Assembly: GCF_009680455.1 (NCBI RefSeq)
Contig: NZ_WKRD01000008.1
Coordinates: 125,820-189,819 of the forward strand
DNA length: 64,000 bases
Origin: Lachnospira eligens
GTDB lineage: Bacteria > Bacillota > Clostridia > Lachnospirales > Lachnospiraceae
Reading direction: 5' to 3'
Shown: positions 17,229-25,855 of the stretch, piece by piece
How the letters are laid out: each line of letters starts with the position of its first letter
How positions within the stretch are numbered: the first letter of the stretch is position 1
Program-made: the position numbers and the translations under genes
The notes under the pieces: generated by a model
Told to the model about the DNA's origin: nothing
What the model saw: only the letters and a program-made list of their open reading frames with translations
The model's database searches: none

Positions 17229-18185
17229 ATGGACGATAAGAGGTATGCGGTTCTTATTGATTCGGACAATATTTCATCAAAATATATTTCTAATATATTA
17301 GATGAAATGACTAAGTATGGCGTTATAACGTACAAGCGAATATATGGGGACTGGACAAGTCCGCAGGCGGGCAAATGGAAGAAAGAATTGATGGAGAATT
17401 CAATTACACCAATACAGCAGTTTCGCAACACAGTAGGCAAGAATGCTACTGATTCAACACTTATAATTGACGCTATGGATATTCTGTATACGAAAAATGT
17501 GGATGGATTCTGTATTGTATCAAGTGATGGAGATTTTACAAGACTGGCAAGCAGGCTGCGTGAATCTGGCATGGAAGTTATTGGAATGGGTGAGAACAAA
17601 ACACCAAGGTCATTCAGGGCAGCATGTTCAGTATTTACTGATCTGGAACTTTTACAGGATCAGGAGGACGAAGAAATTACAGCTGTTAATAATAAGCAGA
17701 GGCCTAACAGATCACACAATATTATACGAATTTCCAAAATCGAAAATGCTATTATTGAGATTATCCAGGAAAATGATAATAAGGGAAAGCAGACGGATTT
17801 AGGAGAGATAGGAAGCCGTTTGCAGAAAAAATATTCTGACTTTGATGTCCGTAATTATGGGTATAGCTCATTATCCACATTTATCAATGAGATGGATGGG
17901 TTCAAGACATATAAGGTTAATAATGCAGTACTGGTAAAGCTCAAAGAAGATGACAATATTAAAGAACAGGTTGTTAAATACGCAATAGATAATGTCAGAG
18001 CAAGCAAGGCAACAGGAGTTGAGCTTGCAATACTTGGACAGAGAATACATAGTCAGTATCCGAAATTCAAGGCAAAGGAATATGGATATTCAACTCTGAC
18101 AAAATTTGTATCAAGCATAAAAGAACTGCTAATAGAAACAACAGATAACAAAAGAATAGTATTTATAAGAAAGAAGGAGTCATAA
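17229..18185 (+). CDS. NYN-domain nuclease with two LOTUS/OST-HTH domains
   Basis: This 318-aa protein has an N-terminal NYN (PIN-like) nuclease domain at about 1-145, with the acidic metal ligands in VLIDSDNIS, STLIIDAMDILY and IVSSDGDFTRLA. Two OST-HTH/LOTUS domains follow, at about 170-238 and 245-315, each with the pattern LGxRxxxxYxxFxxxxYGYSxLxxFxxxx. LOTUS domains bind RNA, including G-quadruplex RNA, in animals; the same combination occurs in MARF1. It is probably an RNA endonuclease with sequence- or structure-guided targeting. GGGGG before the ATG acts as the ribosome site. The stop overlaps the luxS start by 1 bp. Confidence 0.9.
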   Translation: MDDKRYAVLIDSDNISSKYISNILDEMTKYGVITYKRIYGDWTSPQAGKWKKELMENSITPIQQFRNTVGKNATDSTLIIDAMDILYTKNVDGFCIVSSDGDFTRLASRLRESGMEVIGMGENKTPRSFRAACSVFTDLELLQDQEDEEITAVNNKQRPNRSHNIIRISKIENAIIEIIQENDNKGKQTDLGEIGSRLQKKYSDFDVRNYGYSSLSTFINEMDGFKTYKVNNAVLVKLKEDDNIKEQVVKYAIDNVRASKATGVELAILGQRIHSQYPKFKAKEYGYSTLTKFVSSIKELLIETTDNKRIVFIRKKES

Positions 18186-18670
18186 TGAACAAGATAGCAA
18201 GTTTTACGGTGAATCATCTTGATTTACTGACAGGTGTATATGTATCAAGAAAGGATTATATCGGAGATGTATGTCTTACAACATTTGATTTAAGATTTAC
18301 AAGACCTAATGAAGAGCCACCTATGGATACTCCTGGGATTCATTCAATTGAACATCTTGTTGCTACATTTTTAAGGAATCATGCAGAATGGGCTGAGAAA
18401 ACTATATATTTCGGACCTATGGGCTGCAGAACAGGTTTTTATGTTATATTTGCAGGAGATTTAAAGTCTGAGGATATTATCGGGATATTAAGAGAAGCTG
18501 CCGACTATGTTCTTAATTATGACGATAATACACCAATTCCTGGATATTCACCAAGAGACTGTGGTAATTATCTGGATAACAATCTTAAGCTTGCGAAGAT
18601 ATATATGAAGAAGTTTAAGGAGGAGGTTCTGGATAATCCGGTTGAGGAGAGGTTGAGTTATCCACAGTAG
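18185..18670 (+). CDS. luxS: S-ribosylhomocysteine lyase (AI-2 synthesis)
   Basis: This 161-aa LuxS cleaves S-ribosylhomocysteine to homocysteine and DPD, the precursor of AI-2, in the activated methyl cycle. The metal site is visible as H-S-I-E-H (HSIEHLVATFLRN) plus the Cys of PRDCGNYLDN, and the catalytic Cys lies in FGPMGCRTGFYV. Length is normal. It directly follows the NYN/LOTUS gene with a 1-bp overlap and an AAGGAG site inside that gene. No pfs gene is nearby. The last codons run into the stem of a very long inverted repeat. Confidence 0.95.
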   Translation: MNKIASFTVNHLDLLTGVYVSRKDYIGDVCLTTFDLRFTRPNEEPPMDTPGIHSIEHLVATFLRNHAEWAEKTIYFGPMGCRTGFYVIFAGDLKSEDIIGILREAADYVLNYDDNTPIPGYSPRDCGNYLDNNLKLAKIYMKKFKEEVLDNPVEERLSYPQ

Positions 18671-18671
18671 C

Positions 18672-18900
18672 GTGTAGGTGGTGCCAGTCTGGGGATATCG
18701 GGCTGTGGCTTTCATGGATTACTGCGCTTAGCAGGAGTAAATGCCGCCATATACAGAGCTTTTTACAGCGTGCAAAAGCAAACGCACTTCGTTTGAACGA
18801 GCTTTTGCACGCTGAACTTTTGTCTATGGCGGCATTAACTCCTGCACAGCTCGTAATAAATCAAGCCACAGCCCGATACCCCCAGACTGGCAATCTACAC
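18672..18900. repeat. 229-bp near-perfect inverted repeat (long hairpin)
   Basis: The sequence from GTGTAGGTGGTGCCAGTCTG on the left to CCAGACTGGCAATCTACAC on the right is self-complementary almost throughout. Paired blocks include CGGGCTGTGGCTT/AAGCCACAGCCCG, AATGCCGCCATA/TATGGCGGCATT and AGCGTGCAAAAGC (18767)/GCTTTTGCACGCT (18801), closing in an inner CAAACG-CACTT-CGTTTG hairpin at 18779-18895 counted from the centre outward (tip at 18779-18795). Flanking ATCCA/TGGAT extends the stem into the luxS stop region. It has no coding capacity and no transposase gene. It could be a MITE-like element, a structured 3' UTR or an RNase III substrate. Confidence 0.85.
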
Positions 18901-18921
18901 AGTGGATGTTTCAAGGGGTGA

Positions 18922-18970
18922 AAATCGCACTAATCAGAATCGGATTGCCTGTCTGATTAGTGGGATTTTT
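18922..18970 (+). terminator. Terminator hairpin 1 behind luxS
   Basis: GCACTAATCAGA pairs with TCTGATTAGTG(G), one mismatch in 16 bp when the flanking AATC/GATT is included, followed by TTTTTT. It is the first of three hairpins with related loops. Confidence 0.75.
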
Positions 18971-18986
18971 TGTGATGTGAGTAGAA

Positions 18987-19018
18987 CCAGCCAGATTCGG
19001 CTTCGCCTGTCTGGCTGG
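18987..19018. repeat. Hairpin 2 of a tandem hairpin trio
   Basis: CCAGCCAGA pairs with TCTGGCTGG around a loop that itself holds GGC-TTC-GCC. No T-run follows, so this one is probably not a terminator. Confidence 0.6.
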
Positions 19019-19027
19019 ATATAAAGT

Positions 19028-19080
19028 AAGATAGCCGAAAACAGATTCAGCTTTGCTTGTCTGTTTTCGGCTATCTTTTT
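19028..19080. terminator. Hairpin 3: strong bidirectional terminator
   Basis: An 18-bp perfect stem (AAGATAGCCGAAAACAGA with its complement ending at 19077) is followed by TTTTT. It lies between luxS and the convergent glnN. The loop ATTCAGCTTTGCTTG resembles that of hairpin 2. Confidence 0.85.
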
Positions 19081-19111
19081 ATGAGAGTGATTTATAACAA
19101 TTAGTTATGTA

Positions 19112-21220
19112 TTATACCTCGAATAATAATTCGCTGTAGCTTGGGAATGGCCAGAATTCCTTATCTACTATCATCTCGGCTTTATCTACTGGAGCTCTTA
19201 ATTCGTCCATTGCAACCTTTACTGTATCTCTGAAGTATTCAGCCTGTGCTTTTCCTTCAAATGTAGCTGCTGTAGCAACTGTCTCTGCAAGCTTAGCTGA
19301 AGCTGCTTTCATTTCCTTTAAGTAACCAGATACTTCTGTAAGGATGTCTGCCTGAACTGAAGCGTCTGCACCAGCTTCCTTAACTGAAAGTACTGAGTTA
19401 GCAAGTTCTGTTGTGTATGAGATAATAGCAGGAATGATTTCCTTGCCAGCCATATCTATCATTGTCTTAGCTTCGATGTTGATTGCCTTAGAGTAAGCCT
19501 CGTACTTAATCTCAGCTCTTGACTTTAATTCAGCTTCTGTGAATACACCAAATCCTTCAAACATCTTAACTGTTTCAGGTTTAACAAGTGAACCAACAGC
19601 CTCAACCATAGATTTGATATTAGGAAGTCCTCTTCTTTCAGCCTCTGCTACCCATTCATCTGAGTAACCGTTACCATTGAATACAACTCTGTGATGGTCT
19701 GTGAAGAGCTTCTTAATCATATCATGGACAGCCATCTGCATATCCTCAGAGCCCTCTAATTCATCAGCAATTTCCTTAAAACTTTCTGCAACGATTGTAT
19801 TAAGAACAACATTTGCAGGAGCGATAGAATCTGAAGAACCAACCATACGGAACTCAAACTTGTTACCTGTGAATGCGAATGGAGATGTTCTGTTTCTATC
19901 TGTAGCATCCTTGTTAAGGTCTGGAAGAGTAGAAGCACCAGTCTTTAACTTACCTTTCTGGATAGAGCTTGTAGCATCACCCTTATCGATTAACTGCATA
20001 ACTACATCTTCAAGCTGCTCGCCAAGGAACATAGAGATGATAGCTGGAGGTGCTTCATTAGCTCCAAGTCTGTGATCGTTACCAACATCAGATGCAGACT
20101 CACGAAGAAGGTCAGCATGTTTATCAACAGCCTTCATAATTGCACCAAGTACAAGAAGGAACTGGAAGTTTTCATGTGGTGTCTTACCAGGATCAAGCAT
20201 GTTAATTCCATCATCAGTTGTGATAGACCAGTTGTTATGCTTACCAGAACCGTTAACACCTGCAAATGGCTTCTCATGGAGAAGGCAAACAAGACCATGT
20301 CTGTAAGCAACCTTCTTCATAACTTCCATCATAAGCTGGTTGTTATCAGTTGCAATGTTGCACTGTGCATAGATAGGAGCTAACTCATGCTGTGCAGGAG
20401 CAACTTCGTTATGCTGTGTCTTAGCAGATACACCAAGCTTCCATAATTCTTCATTAACATCCTTCATGAAAGCTGCGATTCTTTCACGGATAGAACCAAA
20501 GTAGTGATCATCAAGTTCCTGACCCTTAGGAGGCATAGCTCCGAATAAAGTACGGCCAGAGAAGATAAGATCCTTTCTCTGTAAATATTTCTCTCGGTCT
20601 ACTATGAAGTATTCCTGTTCAGCGCCTACAGAAGGAGTAACTTTCTTAGATGTTGTGTTACCCATAAGTCTTAAAATACGAAGAGCCTGCTCGTTGATGG
20701 CATCCATTGAACGAAGTAATGGAGTCTTCTGGTCAAGAGCCTCACCTGTGTAAGAGCAGAATGCTGTAGGGATACAAAGAGTAGCACCCTGGGCACCTTC
20801 ACGTACGAATGCAGGAGATGTACAATCCCATGCTGTATATCCTCTGGCCTCGAATGTTGCACGAAGACCACCTGAAGGGAATGATGAAGCATCAGGTTCA
20901 CCCTTAATCAATTCCTTGCCTGAGAATTCCATAAGCACCTTTCCGTCTGACTTAGGTGCTGATATAAATGAATCATGTTTCTCAGCAGTAGTTCCTGTTA
21001 AAGGCTGGAACCAATGTGTGTAATGAGTTGCACCTTTCTCGATAGCCCAGTCTTTCATAGCATTAGCGATAACATCAGCATCTGCTAAAGATAATTCCTG
21101 CACACCTTCCATTGTTAATTTAAGGTTTTTGTAAACGTTCTTTGGTAAACGCTCTTTCATAATTGTGTCATTAAACACATTCTCGCCGAAGATGTCAGCT
21201 ACATTGAATCTTTCACTCAT
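19112..21220 (-). CDS. glnN: Type III glutamine synthetase
   Basis: This encodes 702 aa, the length typical of GSIII and much longer than GSI (about 450). It makes glutamine from glutamate, ammonia and ATP. Family signs are [13 protein letters not shown] (metal-binding glutamates), [26 protein letters not shown], the substrate and nucleotide loop [18 protein letters not shown], and [21 protein letters not shown]. Codons are of the highly expressed type. The ATG has an AGGAAG-type site. It has its own promoter and a leader of about 140 bases. With the separate glnB gene at 28.9 kb it forms the nitrogen-assimilation theme of the window. Confidence 0.96.
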   Translation of the reverse strand: MSERFNVADIFGENVFNDTIMKERLPKNVYKNLKLTMEGVQELSLADADVIANAMKDWAIEKGATHYTHWFQPLTGTTAEKHDSFISAPKSDGKVLMEFSGKELIKGEPDASSFPSGGLRATFEARGYTAWDCTSPAFVREGAQGATLCIPTAFCSYTGEALDQKTPLLRSMDAINEQALRILRLMGNTTSKKVTPSVGAEQEYFIVDREKYLQRKDLIFSGRTLFGAMPPKGQELDDHYFGSIRERIAAFMKDVNEELWKLGVSAKTQHNEVAPAQHELAPIYAQCNIATDNNQLMMEVMKKVAYRHGLVCLLHEKPFAGVNGSGKHNNWSITTDDGINMLDPGKTPHENFQFLLVLGAIMKAVDKHADLLRESASDVGNDHRLGANEAPPAIISMFLGEQLEDVVMQLIDKGDATSSIQKGKLKTGASTLPDLNKDATDRNRTSPFAFTGNKFEFRMVGSSDSIAPANVVLNTIVAESFKEIADELEGSEDMQMAVHDMIKKLFTDHHRVVFNGNGYSDEWVAEAERRGLPNIKSMVEAVGSLVKPETVKMFEGFGVFTEAELKSRAEIKYEAYSKAINIEAKTMIDMAGKEIIPAIISYTTELANSVLSVKEAGADASVQADILTEVSGYLKEMKAASAKLAETVATAATFEGKAQAEYFRDTVKVAMDELRAPVDKAEMIVDKEFWPFPSYSELLFEV

Positions 21221-21359
21221 AACTTCCTCATCCTTCCTTTTCTTATCTTTTTATTAGTAAAACTAAAAAATGGCGCCCAAGTATATACTTATACAAATAT
21301 ATAAATGGAACGCCTTTGTTCTACCTTATTTAATTAGCGACAGCCTACTGTCTTTAAAT
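21221..21359 (-). promoter_or_regulatory. Long 5' leader of glnN, possibly regulatory
   Basis: About 140 transcribed bases separate the promoter from the glnN start. They hold short inverted repeats (GACAG-TAGG-CTGTC; GAAC-AAAGGC-GTTC; the palindrome GGCGCC followed on the coding strand by ATTTTTTAG). The GGCGCC/T-rich segment could be part of an attenuator. No known glutamine riboswitch consensus is recognisable. Confidence 0.35.
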
Positions 21360-21388
21360 AAAATAACTCATATTGTATGAATTTGCAA
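21360..21388 (-). promoter_or_regulatory. Putative sigma-A promoter of glnN
   Basis: On the minus strand TTGCAA and TATTTT are spaced by 17 bp, located between srtB and glnN. It allows glnN to be expressed independently of fba-srtB. Confidence 0.5.
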
Positions 21389-21447
21389 GTGCTTTTTTAA
21401 AAATATTAAAAAAATTAAGCCAGCATGAAATATGAGTGTTAAAATGC

Positions 21448-22365
21448 TTATTCTGAAGCGGATGCAGATGCTTCAGAAGATGTTCCATTATCTAACTTAG
21501 ATTCTCCGACATATGTACCTGATACAATAACACGTTGTTTAGAATCATCTGTGCAGGTTGAAAATGTAACTACCTGTGTTGCGTTAGAAATATCGACTCC
21601 GGTATTGTACAGTGATTCAGCCTGGACATTCTTTGCGTATTCGCGAAGGCCGGACAGATTGCTGAAATTGAATGTAAATGTATCACTTATTGGATCAGTT
21701 ATATATACTGTAAAAATCTTGTACTCACGGATTACATCCTCTGTATATATATAAAAAACATCATTACCTTCCGTCTGGTAGAAACCAGAATTCTTATATC
21801 TGGCAAGAGTACCAAACATAGCACCAGAACCCATGTTATGTCCATATATAATAACATGGCTGGCATTAAGACCATCTTTAATTCGATAATCAACGAAAAG
21901 GCATCCGTTGCGGTTGTAAGTTTTATCAAATGTATGAGTAAGATAAAAATCATTATCGGTTGTCTGGGCAATAGGAAGCCTTATATCTACCGATGGTACA
22001 TAAAGAAAACCCAGACCATCAGGATTAATATCAAGCAGAGCCTGATGATTATAGACAAAAGGGATTGTTACATCCTGATTATCTTCACCTATTGTAATAT
22101 TAACAGGGGTATCATCAAGGACATTACCTTCAATATTATCATAAATATCATTACCCTTCTTATATTCAAGAAGAATGGATACAAGCCTGACTGCTGCAAA
22201 AACAAAAACGCAGGCACATATAATTAAAATAATACGGCTTATTATGCTTGAGCGCTTTTTCTTTTTTTCTTTAACGTCAAAAGCGAAATCCGCTTCGTCT
22301 GGTTCTGTTTCAGGTGAAGCAGATGTTATAAAATCATCATCTTCATCTGTCTTTAAGTTACTCAT
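21448..22365 (-). CDS. Class B sortase
   Basis: This encodes 305 aa from ATG 22365, five bases after a GGAGA site. A cytoplasmic acidic head and a KEKKKKRSS patch precede one TM helix at about 38-60. The sortase beta-barrel carries the catalytic His in VIIYGHNMGSGAMF and the nucleophile Cys and Arg in TFSTCTDDSKQRVIV, the arrangement of class B. It attaches surface proteins to peptidoglycan or links pilins; no substrate with a sorting signal is in the window. The C-terminus is a Ser/Ala-rich tail. It starts 18 bp after fba on the same strand, so both are probably one transcript. Confidence 0.92.
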   Translation of the reverse strand: MSNLKTDEDDDFITSASPETEPDEADFAFDVKEKKKKRSSIISRIILIICACVFVFAAVRLVSILLEYKKGNDIYDNIEGNVLDDTPVNITIGEDNQDVTIPFVYNHQALLDINPDGLGFLYVPSVDIRLPIAQTTDNDFYLTHTFDKTYNRNGCLFVDYRIKDGLNASHVIIYGHNMGSGAMFGTLARYKNSGFYQTEGNDVFYIYTEDVIREYKIFTVYITDPISDTFTFNFSNLSGLREYAKNVQAESLYNTGVDISNATQVVTFSTCTDDSKQRVIVSGTYVGESKLDNGTSSEASASASE

Positions 22366-22383
22366 AAAAATCTCCAATCATCA

Positions 22384-23247
22384 TCAAGCTTTTCCTGCTG
22401 AACCAAAAAGATTAATCTTCTCGCGAACAGTTTCTTTAATTGCTTCGCAGCCTGGAGCCAGAAGCTTTCTAGGATCAAATCCCTTTCCTTCAAGGTCTTT
22501 GCCTGCTTCAATATACTTTCTTGTTGCATCAGCAAATGAAAGCTGGCACTCTGTGTTAACATTAATCTTAGAAACTCCAAGAGAGATTGCCTTCTGAATC
22601 ATATCTGCAGGAATACCTGTACCACCATGAAGAACTAATGGCATATCACCAATCTTATCCTTAACAGCTGCAAGAGTCTCAAAGCTTAATCCTGGCCAGT
22701 TAGCAGGATACTTTCCATGTATATTACCGATACCTGCTGCAAGCATGTCTACACCAAGATCTGCAATAGCTTTACATTCATCAGGGTCTGCACATTCACC
22801 CATTCCGATAACACCATCTTCTTCGCCGCCTATTGAACCAACTTCTGCCTCAATAGAAAGACCAAGATTATGAGCTACATTGACAAGCTCGGTTGTCTTC
22901 TTGATATTCTCATCAATTGGATAATGAGAACCGTCAAACATAATAGATGTGAAGCCTGCTTTGATACATTTGTAGCATCCTTCATATGTTCCGTGGTCAA
23001 GATGAAGAGCAACAGGAACAGTGATTCCAAGAGACTTGTCCATAGCCTTAACCATGGCTGCAACAGTCTCGAAACCTGTCATATACTTACCAGCACCTTC
23101 AGATACACCAAGGATTACAGGAGCATTCATCTCCTGTGCAGTAAGGAGAATAGACTTAGTCCATTCAAGGTTATTGATGTTGAACTGTCCGACAGCATAT
23201 TTGCCGGCAAGAGCTTTGTCTAACATTTCTTTAGCTGAAACTAACAT
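22384..23247 (-). CDS. fba: Class II fructose-1,6-bisphosphate aldolase
   Basis: This 287-aa zinc enzyme of glycolysis cleaves fructose-1,6-bisphosphate to DHAP and GAP. Zinc ligands and active-site residues are visible in VALHLDHGTYEGC, SIEAEVGSIGGEEDG, IGNIHGKYP and LVLHGGTGIP; INVNTECQ ends the phosphate site. GGAGGT precedes the ATG. A tagatose-bisphosphate role cannot be excluded, but no tagatose or sorbitol genes are near. It is followed immediately by srtB, an unusual neighbour. Confidence 0.94.
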   Translation of the reverse strand: MLVSAKEMLDKALAGKYAVGQFNINNLEWTKSILLTAQEMNAPVILGVSEGAGKYMTGFETVAAMVKAMDKSLGITVPVALHLDHGTYEGCYKCIKAGFTSIMFDGSHYPIDENIKKTTELVNVAHNLGLSIEAEVGSIGGEEDGVIGMGECADPDECKAIADLGVDMLAAGIGNIHGKYPANWPGLSFETLAAVKDKIGDMPLVLHGGTGIPADMIQKAISLGVSKINVNTECQLSFADATRKYIEAGKDLEGKGFDPRKLLAPGCEAIKETVREKINLFGSAGKA

Positions 23248-23284
23248 ATTTCTTTACCTCCATTGCACGATTTTGTATGACAAC

Positions 23285-23312
23285 ATTATATCTCATATCA
23301 TTAAAAATGAAA
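23285..23312 (-). promoter_or_regulatory. Putative sigma-A promoter of fba
   Basis: On the minus strand TTTCAT, a 16-bp spacer and a perfect TATAAT lie about 40 bp upstream of the fba start. Confidence 0.55.
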
Positions 23313-23406
23313 AGGAATATTTATATGATATTTATGTGTTAATACAAAGAAATATGATGTATAATCATGTATGTCCTAAGGAAATATCTAAAGAGAGGAG
23401 ACCTGT

Positions 23407-23769
23407 ATGGGTTATTTAACATTTTTTATCAACAGGATAGCACTTGAAGCTGATACCAGTGCCGCAATGGATTTCTATAATAGTGAAGAGCATGCTGGCA
23501 CAAGCTATCTGCCATTTATTGGGTTCATGCTTTTTCTTGCAGGAATTGTTGTAATTATTGTCGGACTTGCAACATATCTTACGGCAAAACATAATTTTAA
23601 CATATTCTTTGATGCAAGAGATGTCAGAATGACATATGAGGAACAGATTATGCCTGATGATGAAAAAGCCAGACTTAATAATGAAAAACTTGCTAAAGAT
23701 AAGAAGAAGGGAAAGATAATAATTATAATAGGAGTGGTTTTAGTTATAGCTTCATTCGTCGTATTATAA
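23407..23769 (+). CDS. Two-TM membrane protein of unknown function
   Basis: This 120-aa protein has hydrophobic segments at about 36-57 (YLPFIGFMLFLAGIVVIIVGL) and about 103-120 (KIIIIIGVVLVIASFVVL) joined by a charged stretch (MPDDEKARLNNEKLAKDKKKGK). AGAGAGGAG precedes the ATG, and a TATAAT lies about 45 bp upstream. I do not recognise the family. It stands alone, divergent from fba. Confidence 0.65.
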   Translation: MGYLTFFINRIALEADTSAAMDFYNSEEHAGTSYLPFIGFMLFLAGIVVIIVGLATYLTAKHNFNIFFDARDVRMTYEEQIMPDDEKARLNNEKLAKDKKKGKIIIIIGVVLVIASFVVL

Positions 23770-23788
23770 TTATATGCAGGATAAAAAA

Positions 23789-23815
23789 CACCGTCTGCCG
23801 GAGTAGCAGACGGTG
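23789..23815. repeat. GC-rich hairpin between single genes
   Basis: CACCGTCTGC pairs perfectly with GCAGACGGTG around a 7-base loop. On the plus strand a purine-rich stretch follows instead of T residues; an A-run precedes it, so the T-run is on the minus strand, where no gene leads in. It may still end the 23407 transcript. Confidence 0.5.
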
Positions 23816-23994
23816 AAAGAGGGAGGAGAGCTGTTTATTAACAACTCGATTTATGAAAAACATATAGTAGAAAATGTCTTGTTCTTATGATTGAATTATA
23901 TTGAACAAAAGTGAAGAAACAATGTGCATAGTGTTAAATCTTATTGAATTAGATATGAATAAATTATGAACGACTGTGGATTAAGGAGGGGAAT

Positions 23995-25020
23995 ATGCCA
24001 ACAATTTACAAATGCCCTGGGTGTGGTGCTGCTATGGAGTTTGACAGTACAACACAGAAATTAGGCTGTCCGTCATGTGGAATGCAGATTGATGTGCGTG
24101 AATATGAAGAGAAATATTCACAGAACAGTACACAGGGAGAATATGACAAAGAGATGAAGATGTACCATTGTAATACATGTGGTGCAGAGCTTGTAGCAGA
24201 TGAGTATACATCGGCAACATTTTGTTCGTTCTGTGGTAATCCGACACTTGTGGAGGACAGACTTAAAGGTGAATTCAAGCCATCAACAATTATACCATTT
24301 AAGATTAACAAGGATAAAGCAGTAGAGATTTACAAAAACTGGTGTAAGAAAGGACCACTCACACCATCTGCTTTATCAAGAAATTCAACAATTGAGAAAA
24401 TAAGCGGACTGTATGTACCTTACTGGCTGTATGATTATTCGGCACAGACAGATATGCATGCTAATGCAGAAAGGGTCAGGACAACAAGAAAAGGTGATAC
24501 AGAGTATATATACACAGATCATTTTCAGGTGTTCAGAAATATATCTGCAAAGTTTGAGAAGATTCCGGCTGATGCATCTGAGAAAATGCCTGATGATGCG
24601 ATGGATAAGCTGGAGCCATTTAACTATAACGAATTAACTGCATTTTCAATGCCATATCTGTCAGGATATCTTTCAGAAAGATATAATTATACGGCAGACC
24701 AGATACAGGAGAGAGCTACAAGAAGAGCTGACAAATATATAACAGACATTGCAATGTCAACAATTACCGGTTATTCATCTGTTAATATAATTCACAATGA
24801 CATAACAATGCGTCCAACAGGGAGCCAGTATGCATTATTTCCGGTATGGGTACTTAATTACAGGTTTAACAGGAAGAATTTCCAGTTCATGCTTAACGGA
24901 CAGACAGGAAAGATAGTTGCTGACAGACCGATAAGCGGAAAGAAAGCATTTGGCTTCGGCGCTGGAATATTCATTGTTACACTTATCATTACTATGTTTG
25001 GAGGGCTTTTGTTCATATGA
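23995..25020 (+). CDS. Membrane protein with N-terminal double zinc ribbon
   Basis: This 341-aa protein has two Cys4 ribbons at its N-terminus (CPGCGAAMEF...CPSCG at about 8-30, and CNTCGAEL...CSFCGNP at about 58-80), a central beta-rich domain with PYWLYDYSAQ, and one C-terminal TM helix (about 320-340). Database entries sometimes call such proteins PriA-like or primosomal from the ribbons alone, but no helicase motif is present. The role is unknown; the ribbons may bind a nucleic acid or protein partner at the membrane. Its end overlaps the TPM gene by 4 bp (ATGA), a conserved-looking pair. TAAGGAGGGG precedes the ATG. Confidence 0.75.
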   Translation: MPTIYKCPGCGAAMEFDSTTQKLGCPSCGMQIDVREYEEKYSQNSTQGEYDKEMKMYHCNTCGAELVADEYTSATFCSFCGNPTLVEDRLKGEFKPSTIIPFKINKDKAVEIYKNWCKKGPLTPSALSRNSTIEKISGLYVPYWLYDYSAQTDMHANAERVRTTRKGDTEYIYTDHFQVFRNISAKFEKIPADASEKMPDDAMDKLEPFNYNELTAFSMPYLSGYLSERYNYTADQIQERATRRADKYITDIAMSTITGYSSVNIIHNDITMRPTGSQYALFPVWVLNYRFNRKNFQFMLNGQTGKIVADRPISGKKAFGFGAGIFIVTLIITMFGGLLFI

Positions 25021-25781
25021 TGAAGATTAATAAGAAGATAAAGGCTTTCATGAGCATAATTATGGCATGCTTTATGTGTGTGGGAGTGTTGTTAAGTATT
25101 AAGACTGATGTGTATGCAGATTCATCAAAGGAATATGTATATGACAATGCAGGAATTCTTACTGCTGATGAGATAAGTAAGCTAAAGAGCCAGTGTAAGA
25201 AAGCATCTGAGGATTCAGAGTGTGATATAGTTATTATCACAACTAATATAGGACATGATGGCAGTACGATGGACAGCTATCTTAAGAAATTCCTTGATGA
25301 TAACGGATATTCGCAGAATGCCGTAATATATGGCGTTGATATGAAATCAAGAGCTGATAGAATGTATACACAGGGCAAGGCAGGAACTGATATTTCACAG
25401 GAGACAATTGATGATATAAGAGAAGCGTGTGAGGAGAAGCTTTCGGATAAGGATTATTACAAAGCATTTTCTAAGTATATCAAGAATATGAATATGTGCA
25501 TGACTACAAGCATAGTCAAAAAACTTACATACAAAATGTGGATAAAGCTTCTCATTGCATCAGGTGTTGCAGTTGCTGCTGTTCTTACAATGATGCATAA
25601 TGCCAAGGCAAGAATGACTGTAAGCAGCACAGAATATACGAAAGACCATAACTTTAAGGTTAATGACAGAAGAGATGTGTTCATTAATACAACAGTTGTT
25701 ACAAGACATATAGAGCACAACAATAGCAGCGGAAGCAGCGGCGGAGGCGGTGGAAACAGTGGCTCCGGCGGACATTTCTAG
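25017..25781 (+). CDS. Secreted/membrane TPM-domain protein (YgcG-like)
   Basis: This 254-aa protein has a signal peptide or anchor at about 9-32, then a TPM domain (about 38-170) with the usual YVYDNAGILTADEISKLKSQ opening, then a TM helix at about 180-197 and a low-complexity Gly/Ser tail (GSSGGGGGNSGSGGHF). TPM domains are found in photosystem-repair phosphatases and in bacterial membrane proteins of unclear function. The four-base overlap with the zinc-ribbon gene means the two are made together and probably form a complex at the membrane. Confidence 0.85.
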   Translation: MMKINKKIKAFMSIIMACFMCVGVLLSIKTDVYADSSKEYVYDNAGILTADEISKLKSQCKKASEDSECDIVIITTNIGHDGSTMDSYLKKFLDDNGYSQNAVIYGVDMKSRADRMYTQGKAGTDISQETIDDIREACEEKLSDKDYYKAFSKYIKNMNMCMTTSIVKKLTYKMWIKLLIASGVAVAAVLTMMHNAKARMTVSSTEYTKDHNFKVNDRRDVFINTTVVTRHIEHNNSSGSSGGGGGNSGSGGHF

Positions 25782-25796
25782 ATAATAAAAGATAAT

Positions 25797-25834
25797 AAAG
25801 GCGGGTACAGCAATTAACTGTATCCGCCTTTTTG
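25797..25834. terminator. Bidirectional terminator
   Basis: AAGGCGGGTACAG pairs with CTGTATCCGCCTT (one G-T pair) and is followed by TTTTT. It separates the TPM gene from the convergent cyclophilin gene. Confidence 0.85.
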
Positions 25835-25855
25835 ATGTCAATGGATGAACTTTAA

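Noticed and set aside
18672..19078. CRISPR array or transposon
   Set aside because: The repeats are inverted, not direct with spacers, and no transposase or cas gene is near.
20072..20383. Plus-strand frame of 103 codons opposite glnN
   Set aside because: It is a shadow of a well-conserved coding region with biased codons, without promoter or ribosome site.
23820..23994. Small gene behind the GGGAGGAGAG sequence at 23820
   Set aside because: The strong ribosome-site-like sequence is not followed by a start codon with more than a few codons open.
23995..25020. PriA/primosomal helicase annotation for the zinc-ribbon protein
   Set aside because: The protein has Cys4 ribbons but no Walker or helicase motifs, and it ends in a membrane helix.
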